This document shows, piece by piece, positions 1-7,088 of a stretch of DNA of 64,000 bases. Within the stretch, counting starts at the first letter, position 1; each line of letters opens with the position of its first letter. The position numbers were made by a program, and so were the translations under genes. The stretch comes from Fibrobacterota bacterium (GTDB lineage Bacteria > Fibrobacterota > Chitinivibrionia > Chitinivibrionales > Chitinispirillaceae). The stretch lies in NCBI GenBank assembly GCA_023459055.1, contig JAEWVR010000009.1:1-64000 (forward strand), given 5' to 3'. The notes beneath the pieces were generated by a model that did no database searches, was not told the origin of the DNA, and saw only the letters and a list, made by a program, of their open reading frames with translations.

Positions 1-123
1 TTCAGATTCCATCTCACGATGGACACCCTTGCCGTCCGGCTAACATTTCCCCCTGTCGGGTATGTAATGAACTAAGGGACATTCATCCCCGCATCATCGA
101 GAAGAGCGCCCTGCCGGGCGCAC
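1..123 (-). mobile_element. Group II intron, 5' end only (runs off left edge)
   Basis: Read on the minus strand from position 123, the sequence begins with GTGCG, the conserved 5' boundary of bacterial group II introns (GUGYG). It continues into a compact GC-rich segment with GGGCAAGGGTGTCC-like and GGAATCTGAA-like blocks as found in domain I of such introns. Only about 120 nt are inside the window. The maturase ORF and domains V/VI would lie further left and cannot be seen. The 5' boundary lies a few bases past a terminator hairpin (131-158), the usual target of class C introns. Recognition is from memory of the 5' consensus; the class assignment is an inference. Confidence 0.6.
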
Positions 124-130
124 ATTAAAT

Positions 131-158
131 AAAAAAGGTGCCTTGATGCACCTTTTTT
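131..158 (-). terminator. Rho-independent terminator (symmetrical)
   Basis: A perfect inverted repeat: an 11-nt A-rich arm ending GGTGC at 131-141, a 6-nt loop, and its complement at 148-158 ending in a T-run. It could act on either strand. On the minus strand it is followed directly by the group II intron boundary at 123. A short reading frame on the minus strand stops at 174-176, just upstream of it. Confidence 0.75.
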
Positions 159-304
159 ATTAATGTATAATCTTTAATCATAGCTTGCCAGTTGAGACTT
201 GTCCTTAAGTGCAATTTTTGACTGGCTTTGCAATAGCACTCGCGCCAAATCCTTCTCCTTATGCCAGATATCTAAAAACGTATGTAATGAGGATTTGACT
301 TAGT
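159..304. other. No recognisable gene; short minus-strand reading frame
   Basis: The minus strand has an open stretch of about 40 codons ending with TAA at 174-176, closed upstream by another stop near 298. It has no start signal and I do not recognise it. It may be the tail of a decayed gene belonging to the terminator at 131-158. Confidence 0.3.
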
Positions 305-400
305 CACTGAAACTGAACTGATATTAAAATTGGCCCCGATATAGTACCGGAGAGCAATACAAATTTGACAAACTTCCAATTGACTACGTTGTAAGAACCT
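305..400 (-). pseudogene. Heavily deleted third copy of the CE1 esterase region
   Basis: About 65 nt at 337-401 closely resemble 928-995, the junction where the second esterase copy begins: the two share the string CAATACAAATTTGAC and flanks. They then jump to a stretch (about 318-335) resembling the ANFNI-coding part of copy two at about 735-750. This suggests a further tandem copy that lost most of its length. Very short, so the assignment rests on nucleotide similarity seen by eye. Confidence 0.4.
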
Positions 401-983
401 CATGAAAAACTCCCATGTCTCCTGAGCAATCCAGTTCACATTTGAGCCAGCATCTGTTGCAGTGCCCGAATGTCCACCCTGAAAAGAACCGAATTTACAG
501 GATATCCTTCTTTACACCCAGTGAACTCTGTGGACTTATGAGTGCCACTAGTTGCCAAAGGTATTGTCGGCTCAGTTGTTAATCCGTTGTCTTTAAGACG
601 ATTCAGGAAGCAATATTTTCCACCTTCAGTGGTGGATTTTTGGGGATTGGTCCATGGACACCGATCATCATTTGTACCGCTTGTTTGATAATATGCTATG
701 GGTTCGTGTGTGTTGGTAGGAAGATAGATAGATATTAAAGTTGGCCGGCGCATAACAGGCAACCGCACGTAAAACCTTCTGATGATTTGTTGAAAGTGAG
801 TAAGTGAACATCGCGCCAAAACTAAAACCGGCACTAAAAACTCGTGTGGTATCAATACAGAAATTATCCTTTAAATATTTCTGCAGGTCGAAAAAGAGCA
901 GATAATCATAACCCTTGATGTAAAAAATGCCCCCGGTATTGTGCCGGGAGCAATACAAATTTGACCAACTTTCAATTGACTAT
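400..983 (-). pseudogene. CE1-type esterase, frameshifted partial copy
   Basis: Three minus-strand frames together match the C-terminal half of the intact esterase at 988-2409. The first (from about 958 to 740) includes the nucleophile motif GFSFGAMFTYSLS. The second (about 735 to 490) includes PIAYYQTSGTNDD and GCKEGYPV. The third (about 480 to 400) includes GGHSG and a W-E-F-F ending. At least two frameshifts and the missing N-terminal half make it non-functional. It lies directly downstream of the intact gene in the same orientation, as expected from a tandem duplication that later decayed. Confidence 0.8.
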
Positions 984-987
984 GTTT

Positions 988-2409
988 TTAGAACTGCTTT
1001 AAAAAGTCCCACGCCATTTGCGGCATCCACGACTCCCCGGCGGTATGTCCACCACCCCAGGTGACGACTTTTACCGGATACCCTTCTTTACAGCCTTTAA
1101 AATCGTGGACTTTATACTGACCGCTGGAGGTGGGTATGGTTGTCGGATCAGAGCAGCCGTTGTCCTCTGCATGCTTGGTCGCACAACCTTTTGCACCCGA
1201 CCAGCCACAGGTACCATCGCTCATACCGGTTGTCTGCATAAAGGCAATGGGTTTTTTAACTCTGGTAGGAAGCCAGATAACACCATCATACGGAGCAAAG
1301 CAGACTACAGCGCGTAACTGATCCTGATGATTCAATGAGAGTGAGTAGGTGAACATTGCGCCGAAACTGAAACCGACGGAGAAAACCCGCGCGGTATCGA
1401 TGCACAAATTGCCTTTTAAAAGAGCCAGCAGGTCCTCAAAGAATTTATGATCCTCTTGTCCACCCCAGGTACCATTTGAGTTGGGTCCCTGAGGAGCAAC
1501 AAGAATGGCGTTGGTTGCAAGATTTCCCAACCTATAGAAATTATAGGCACCATCTGAGCGTGCATTATTACCATAAATATCCTGAGCGCTGGCGCCCATA
1601 CAGTGCATGCCGAATATCAGGCGGTATGGATTCTTCGGGTCGTAATTACTCGGTAATCTTATCATATATTTTCTACTCTTTCCGGAGGTTGTAATAGTAT
1701 ACTCCCCGGATTTATTGATGGACCCCAACGTCTTGCCGCACCCCAAACTCCCGGTGGATCCTCCGCTGTTACTATCAAGGGAAATATTCTGCTGCATGCT
1801 TAATGATGTTATGGCTACAGATTTTGTCTTATATCCATTAGCTGTCACTGTGATCGTATCGACGACATCAGCGATTGGTGCAAGACCGGTACGGTTAAAT
1901 GATGTTGATACTTCGCTAACAGGACTTAAAACAAATTTCCCATTATGAAGCGGCATATAGCGGAATGTTAGTTCCGACATACCAATTGCAGCTCTAATCA
2001 CAAGTACCTTTGATGCATTACAGTGATTTGAGAAATCATAACGATACGTTCCTGCAGCTGCGTTCATGTTGATTTCCTGCCTGAGAAGTTTACCTTTCAG
2101 GTCAAAGATTTCGACCTTCACAGGTGATTGAGCACTAAGCTCAAACTGCAGCACACCATTATTCACATTCACCTTAATATCATTCATCTGCGGAGGAATG
2201 GCGGACAATTTCCTTACGGAAGTACTTACAAAAGAATACTTTCCATCAGTACCGGTTGTGTCCTTCATTTTTTGGCGAACCAGGGATACCACGGCATTGG
2301 AAATTGGTTTTCCAGTGGAGTTGGATACCACCCCCTGAAGGTTAATCGTTTGAGCGTTGATGGATAAAATGGCAAATCCGATCAAACTCATAGACATTTT
2401 TTTAATCAT
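988..2409 (-). CDS. Secreted CE1/PHB-depolymerase-like esterase
   Basis: A 473-residue exported esterase, probably removing acetyl or feruloyl groups from hemicellulose. A signal peptide (about 1-19, ending INAQ) is followed by a carboxypeptidase-regulatory-like beta-sandwich (about 22-65). Next is a short module with FDLKGKLL (about 95-160) that resembles the sorting-type tails of other secreted proteins here. The alpha/beta-hydrolase starts near residue 225. The nucleophile is Ser348 in GFSFG and the catalytic His is probably His455 in GGGHTAG. Catalytic families with this GxSxG context include acetylxylan and feruloyl esterases of CE1; the substrate cannot be chosen from sequence alone. 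Decayed copies follow downstream. No partner operon gene. Confidence 0.8.
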   Translation of the reverse strand: MIKKMSMSLIGFAILSINAQTINLQGVVSNSTGKPISNAVVSLVRQKMKDTTGTDGKYSFVSTSVRKLSAIPPQMNDIKVNVNNGVLQFELSAQSPVKVEIFDLKGKLLRQEINMNAAAGTYRYDFSNHCNASKVLVIRAAIGMSELTFRYMPLHNGKFVLSPVSEVSTSFNRTGLAPIADVVDTITVTANGYKTKSVAITSLSMQQNISLDSNSGGSTGSLGCGKTLGSINKSGEYTITTSGKSRKYMIRLPSNYDPKNPYRLIFGMHCMGASAQDIYGNNARSDGAYNFYRLGNLATNAILVAPQGPNSNGTWGGQEDHKFFEDLLALLKGNLCIDTARVFSVGFSFGAMFTYSLSLNHQDQLRAVVCFAPYDGVIWLPTRVKKPIAFMQTTGMSDGTCGWSGAKGCATKHAEDNGCSDPTTIPTSSGQYKVHDFKGCKEGYPVKVVTWGGGHTAGESWMPQMAWDFLKQF

Positions 2410-2424
2410 ATGACTCCTTTTGAT

Positions 2425-2468
2425 TATGTTTGTTTAATGCTATTTGTATATGTTTGTTTAATGCTATT
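2425..2468. repeat. 20-bp direct repeat upstream of esterase
   Basis: The string TATGTTTGTTTAATGCTATT occurs at 2425-2444 and again at 2449-2468, a 24-bp period. It lies 16-59 bp upstream of the esterase start codon, so it falls in the promoter or 5' leader. It may be paired regulator sites or a simple slippage duplication. Confidence 0.6.
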
Positions 2469-2601
2469 CGAATTTATTTGTTGTATTACAGCAGTTTATC
2501 TACAAAGTTCCAACTATCTTTGAACAGATAAAATTATATGGTAGAAAGCCCGTACCTGAGCTCCATTGTCTGATAATGTAAATCAACCGATCACGTGTGT
2601 T

Positions 2602-2625
2602 TAAAACACTTTAGACAGTGTTTTA
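2602..2625. promoter_or_regulatory. Perfect 9-bp inverted repeat
   Basis: TAAAACACT, a 6-nt spacer, then AGTGTTTTA. It sits in the divergent region between the esterase and the pilin operon and is a candidate operator. No T-run follows, so a terminator is less likely. Confidence 0.35.
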
Positions 2626-2703
2626 TTTAGACGATGTTATATAGTATAAAATAGCGCTTTTTAAATTTATTGCATAAGAATCTATGGCATATCAAATATA
2701 AAT

Positions 2704-2720
2704 GTACACTGAATGTGTAC
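2704..2720. promoter_or_regulatory. GTACAC-N5-GTGTAC inverted repeat
   Basis: A perfect 6-bp inverted repeat with a 5-nt spacer, 226 bp upstream of the first pilin gene. It has the same 5-nt spacing as the two inverted repeats at 9150-9170 and 9263-9281. Candidate operator only. Confidence 0.25.
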
Positions 2721-2945
2721 GTTACCACCTTAAAACCGAAATATGCACCAATCAGTATGTACAGATCATCGTTGTCAGCATTTCCATGTATCTGTTTTTG
2801 TCATATTCTTTGACTAATTTCTAAAAAACAGATATAATGTAAAATAGAAATTTTTATACCCTGAGATCATATCTACACTCTAACATTTTGAATCTATATA
2901 CATTATCAGTTTATTAGATGCACCAACTATTACGGAAACAATCTA

Positions 2946-3473
2946 ATGCGCGCTAACAATTCAGATAGATCCCCAACTGTAAATCTCAATCGAAACGGGT
3001 TTACAATTTATGAGCTATTGATTGTTATCATCATTATTGGATTAGTTATTGCAGTTGCAGTCCCTGCCTCGAAGCCACTTATTGAAAATATCAGACTTGT
3101 AACCACTGCCAATGCCATTAAACATAAACTCTATATGGCAAAAACAAGAGCGTTAGGAGATCCGTTAGTCCATTGCGGCGTTGTATTCGATACTACTAAC
3201 AAACCCAACACCGTTCAGGCATTTCTTGATAATGGTATTCCTGTCGGGAACAACATGTATGATCCGTTAAACGATCATGTTTTTATGGCTCCCTATGTAC
3301 TTCCAACAACAATTAAAATGCAGATCAGCGGAACGGTAAATCCGAATGTTGTTATTTTCAGAGGTGATGGCTCTGCAAAAATCCCCGGGTTGACGCTTAC
3401 GATAACTAATGGGCAAAATAAAAGCAAGCGTATTACTGTTTTACCAAGTACTGGTAGGATTAAACTGTTCTGA
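2946..3473 (+). CDS. Type IV minor pseudopilin, FimT/GspH-like
   Basis: A 175-residue pseudopilin, first gene of a four-gene minor-pilin operon. After a short basic leader, the prepilin peptidase site is G|FTIYE (about residues 19-24), with Glu at position +5 followed by a hydrophobic helix (LLIVIIIIGLVIAVAV). The rest is a soluble beta-rich domain of the length seen in FimT/GspH proteins. Minor pilins prime assembly of type IV pili or type II secretion pseudopili in the inner membrane. The next gene begins 11 bp after the stop, so co-transcription is likely. Which apparatus it serves cannot be told, as no assembly ATPase or secretin is in the window. Confidence 0.82.
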   Translation: MRANNSDRSPTVNLNRNGFTIYELLIVIIIIGLVIAVAVPASKPLIENIRLVTTANAIKHKLYMAKTRALGDPLVHCGVVFDTTNKPNTVQAFLDNGIPVGNNMYDPLNDHVFMAPYVLPTTIKMQISGTVNPNVVIFRGDGSAKIPGLTLTITNGQNKSKRITVLPSTGRIKLF

Positions 3474-3484
3474 CAGGAGTGGTT

Positions 3485-3937
3485 ATGATAAACTTGTCAT
3501 ATAAGGTACCGGTTTTACACAGGTACAGATTTTTTAAGAATCTTCCGGGAAACTGCGGTTTCTCATTACTTGAAATTCTTGTATCACTTGTCATTGTCGG
3601 CATAATTGGGGTAAGTATCATGACGCTTCAGACATCAGTCTGGAAACGCTCTACTACCTCAAACCGGTTGCTTGTGGCCGGTCAGTTAATCGAAAAACAA
3701 ATAGAGTCAATCCGGATGACTATCGATCAAAATCCGAAAAGTAATTTTCCCCCCAAAGAAGGCTCATTGGTAGAAAATGGTATATCAGTATCCTGGAAAG
3801 TTTTGCCGGCCTACCGTCCCAAAGGAGCTACAACAACAGCATTGAAAAACGTTCGCCGATGTGTTTTCACCGCTACCTGGGGAAAAAACAAGGGGGACAC
3901 ATTACTGGTAACAACCTATATTTCTCAACTTTTTTAA
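3485..3937 (+). CDS. Type IV minor pilin, PilV-like
   Basis: A 150-residue pseudopilin with cleavage site G|FSLLE followed by a hydrophobic helix (ILVSLVIVGIIGVSIM), as in PilV/GspI proteins. I chose the ATG at 3485 over the upstream GTG at 3479 because AGGAG at 3475-3479 is then properly spaced. The soluble part is short (about 100 residues) and ends in a beta-rich segment. Second gene of the minor-pilin operon; the next start is 7 bp after its stop. Confidence 0.8.
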   Translation: MINLSYKVPVLHRYRFFKNLPGNCGFSLLEILVSLVIVGIIGVSIMTLQTSVWKRSTTSNRLLVAGQLIEKQIESIRMTIDQNPKSNFPPKEGSLVENGISVSWKVLPAYRPKGATTTALKNVRRCVFTATWGKNKGDTLLVTTYISQLF

Positions 3938-3943
3938 TCAAGT

Positions 3944-4768
3944 ATGAAAACTACCAAAAATATATTTAAATCAGCGAATGGTTTTTCATTAATCGAAGTA
4001 ATCGTAGCACTATCGATATCCTCCCTGATATTGATATTCCTTACCCGCTTATTTTCAGTTTCATTAAACAGCTACAACCTTCAGGAACAGCTTGCAGACA
4101 TGAATCAAAATGCAAAATTTACAATTAAGGAAATAAGTGACATACTTATGCAGGCCGGAGCAGATCTTCAGATAATCGATTCAGATACTCTTGACAAAGA
4201 TACAATAATTATTCCTGATGGAAGCAGTCTGCCGTGCTCTGGATTTAAAATCAAGATCAATCCAAGAGGCGGCGTATTCCAGATCCCTCAAAAAATAAAA
4301 CCGGCAGTATGCTCAATTCAGGTAGAAAATGCATCCACATTCAGGCTTGCGGATAAAATTCAGAAACTTCCGGGTCCGAATTCAACACTACCTGTAAAAG
4401 TCTACTCGTTAATCAGATATGATTCACTAACAAACTTCGTCGTGTTCAGTCCATCTGATACATTTACGGAAGGGGATGCTGTAGTCTCATTTGTCTATAG
4501 TCACTATTATCTGAACGGAACCAATCTATGCCTTGACAATAATTCAAATATCATCGCAGAGAACATTGACACTATGGGTATTACATTTCTTGATGTTGAT
4601 GGTGATCCGACTTCGGATTGGAGAAACATGCGCTCGGTTAGAATAAAAGTCTGTGCACGGACATCAATACCGGACAAAAAATATACAGGACATCCCGATC
4701 ATTATCGCCGGATAACACTGCATCATGAGTTCCGGTTGAGAAACAAAGTCGGCAGCGGCAAACTCTGA
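3944..4768 (+). CDS. Type IV minor pilin, PilW-like
   Basis: A 274-residue pseudopilin with leader MKTTKNIFKSANG and cleavage site G|FSLIE followed by a hydrophobic helix (VIVALSISSLILIFL). Size and the aromatic/Asn-rich soluble region fit PilW/GspJ-type minor pilins. The operon order FimT-PilV-PilW-PilX is the classical minor-pilin order. No strong ribosome site is visible, consistent with translational coupling to the gene 6 bp upstream. Confidence 0.8.
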   Translation: MKTTKNIFKSANGFSLIEVIVALSISSLILIFLTRLFSVSLNSYNLQEQLADMNQNAKFTIKEISDILMQAGADLQIIDSDTLDKDTIIIPDGSSLPCSGFKIKINPRGGVFQIPQKIKPAVCSIQVENASTFRLADKIQKLPGPNSTLPVKVYSLIRYDSLTNFVVFSPSDTFTEGDAVVSFVYSHYYLNGTNLCLDNNSNIIAENIDTMGITFLDVDGDPTSDWRNMRSVRIKVCARTSIPDKKYTGHPDHYRRITLHHEFRLRNKVGSGKL

Positions 4769-4826
4769 TGAAAACTATAAATATGAGTACTAGAATAATG
4801 TTACAAAAAAAATCAGGATTAACAAT

Positions 4827-6902
4827 ATGAAAAAGATTACATCGTCAATCAACAACCAGCGCGGAATTATTTCGATGGTAGTATTGGTAATGCTGGTGAT
4901 TGTCGCTATTCTTATCTTGAACACAGTACTCAATTCACATATGAGTCAGACCACATCTAACAATTACAAATATAAGATTCAAACATTTCATGCAGGTGAT
5001 GGATTAATGACACTGCTTGCGCAGGAAATAATAGATACAAACGAAGGATTCTATTTGAAAAATAATCTGAAGTCTTCAGATATAGGTTCACCTTCAATCA
5101 GCGGTTCACATTCATATAACGCTACAAAAGATATTGACACCATGAAAGCAGGTGGAATTGACATTTGGGACTATTCTGATCAATTCCATTATTATTATAC
5201 CCGCATAAAGGGCGATCTTGATGTTTCAGTTAAAGTTGTATCGTTATCAAATACCCATGCCTGGGCAAAAGCAGGTATCATGATCAGGGAAAAACTAACC
5301 GCGAATTCAAAACATGCGTTCGCAATGCGAGCGTACAGTTCAGCAATTGGCTATAAATTTCAATATCGCAGAACCGATGGTGCAATTACAATAGACAGTA
5401 CCCCGACACCATATCAGGATGCAGAGTGGGTTCGTATAAAACGAAAAGGTAATACGATTACGGGGTATCGTTCATCAAACGGAAATTCCTGGATTCAGGT
5501 ATCATCCAAAACAATACCCTTGACCGATTCAGTCTATGTAGGATTAGCCCTGACATCCCATAACGCATATGCTAAAAATACAGCACTGTTTTCCAATCTT
5601 AAAGGTATGATCAGACGCTCCTGCACCGATTCCACGATCATTGGGACAGACAGTATTTATGTCAAGTATACAATTGACGAAGTGGGATCTGGAATTTATA
5701 ATATGTCTACACTCTCATATAAACCGAGAGGTACTTTAAAAGAGCAGAATTTTGTAACATCGCTCAATCAGAAGATTTCCAGAGAACTACAGGGATCATG
5801 GAAATCGGCTTATGATGACAGTGTTTATATTCCGGTAACTTATTATGATATGCGAGCTGATATGTCTAATCCCGAATTCAATGTAAATGTCTGTATGTTG
5901 GACCCTTGTCCGCCATGTTATATGACATCGTCAACGACAGGTTACTATTTTGCTCACCTAATACAAACCAATGGGTTGACAGCCGATCGTAAGCCAATTA
6001 AAAGGACTCCCAATGCTACGTTCAGAACAAATTTTATGAATTCATGGAGTTCTTCATGGTATACACTATCAGCTGCAGCCAGAACACCATTAATGAATGA
6101 TTATCCAAACTATAATCTGATAAAAACATTCATTTCATGGGATCCGACACCTTTTAGCTGGTGTTTTAATGACAGTATGCATACGTGGTTCAAGCCTTAT
6201 GGTGATTCAACTGGTAAAACCGGCGTTTACACTTACGACTATATAAATAATAGATGGTCTGGATTAAAAGTACGCCCCGGATGGACTGCAGCATCAGGGC
6301 ACGATACCGAATGGGTAACGCAACATTGGAACCCTAAACATCCATTTGCAAACATTGTTATGTATGATAGTCTTAAATTTAAGGAAGATCCTTTAAGACC
6401 GGGTGTATTTACTTTTGGAACCGAAGTTAACGATTCGCGCTATTTTCTGCAATGTTCAGCGTTTAGTTCCGAAGAATATCCAATTAAATTTATGCCTTTA
6501 CAAAACCGTGGTTTCGGATTTGACTGCAGCAACAGGTACCCGGTAAAAGGTCCTGACACAGATTGTTTCAGAAGACAAAATTTTGGCTTTACAATGGAAA
6601 TGCACCGAACTTTTACCTATAAAAAAGGACAGATTTTCGAATTTAAAGGTGATGATGATGTCTGGGTTTTTATCAATAACAAAGCAGTTGTTGACCTTGG
6701 TGGCGTATATGCAAATGGCGGAGCCTCGGTAAACCTGGATACGTTAGGATTAATAGAAGGAAACTCATATCCATTTGATTTCTTCTATTGCGAACGATGT
6801 GTGACTGGATCAAATATATTAGTCACAACCAATATGCTTTTTTTAACACCACCGCAGACATCGAAGCGTAACTGGAAACGCGATTATGGAAACATTGATT
6901 AG
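4827..6902 (+). CDS. PilX-like pilin fused to lectin-like and fibro-slime domains
   Basis: A 691-residue protein in the PilX slot of the minor-pilin operon. The N terminus (about 12-75, RGIISMVVLVMLVIVAILIL then HAGDG) matches PilX-type minor pilins, which lack the usual Phe+1 site. Residues about 95-265 form a beta-sandwich with DVSVKV, KAGIMIRE and a W-V-R-I-K strand, as in DUF1349-like concanavalin folds. The C-terminal half ends in a fibro-slime (PA14-related) domain with GDDDVWVFINNKAVVDLGG from residue 608. Usual PilX proteins are 150-200 residues, so about 500 residues of presumed surface-binding domain have been added. It probably acts as a pilus-tip adhesin; the ligand is unknown, plausibly plant polysaccharide. 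A Cys-rich stretch (CMLDPCPPC) lies between the two domains. Confidence 0.85.
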   Translation: MKKITSSINNQRGIISMVVLVMLVIVAILILNTVLNSHMSQTTSNNYKYKIQTFHAGDGLMTLLAQEIIDTNEGFYLKNNLKSSDIGSPSISGSHSYNATKDIDTMKAGGIDIWDYSDQFHYYYTRIKGDLDVSVKVVSLSNTHAWAKAGIMIREKLTANSKHAFAMRAYSSAIGYKFQYRRTDGAITIDSTPTPYQDAEWVRIKRKGNTITGYRSSNGNSWIQVSSKTIPLTDSVYVGLALTSHNAYAKNTALFSNLKGMIRRSCTDSTIIGTDSIYVKYTIDEVGSGIYNMSTLSYKPRGTLKEQNFVTSLNQKISRELQGSWKSAYDDSVYIPVTYYDMRADMSNPEFNVNVCMLDPCPPCYMTSSTTGYYFAHLIQTNGLTADRKPIKRTPNATFRTNFMNSWSSSWYTLSAAARTPLMNDYPNYNLIKTFISWDPTPFSWCFNDSMHTWFKPYGDSTGKTGVYTYDYINNRWSGLKVRPGWTAASGHDTEWVTQHWNPKHPFANIVMYDSLKFKEDPLRPGVFTFGTEVNDSRYFLQCSAFSSEEYPIKFMPLQNRGFGFDCSNRYPVKGPDTDCFRRQNFGFTMEMHRTFTYKKGQIFEFKGDDDVWVFINNKAVVDLGGVYANGGASVNLDTLGLIEGNSYPFDFFYCERCVTGSNILVTTNMLFLTPPQTSKRNWKRDYGNID

Positions 6903-6933
6903 CAAAGAACGTTATATTTGTACCATTCACACA

Positions 6934-6967
6934 CCCCCATCCTGGCTCAAAGCAGCCAGGGTGGGGG
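6934..6967. terminator. GC-rich hairpin between convergent genes
   Basis: CCCCCATCCTGGCT at 6934-6947 pairs with AGCCAGGGTGGGGG at 6954-6967 (13 of 14 positions, loop of 6). It lies 32 bp after the fibro-slime gene and before the 3' end of the convergent GH5 gene. No T-run follows, so it may be a REP-like hairpin acting as a transcript end rather than a classical terminator. Confidence 0.45.
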
Positions 6968-7088
6968 CGAGCAATCGGCCCAGCTGCAACATATAATGCT
7001 TAAGTTAACTGCATTGAGGTGGGAAGGTAAGAGGTATATTATGGATTTTAAAAGTTCACGAATCCAAACAACGTCACCGTTATCCATT

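Larger units (their letters stand above)
2410..2945. other. AT-rich divergent intergenic region
   Basis: Separates the esterase (minus) from the pilin operon (plus). No gene seen. It holds a 20-bp direct repeat (2425-2468) and two inverted repeats (2602-2625, 2704-2720), listed separately. Promoters for both transcription units should lie here but I could not fix -35/-10 boxes. Confidence 0.5.
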
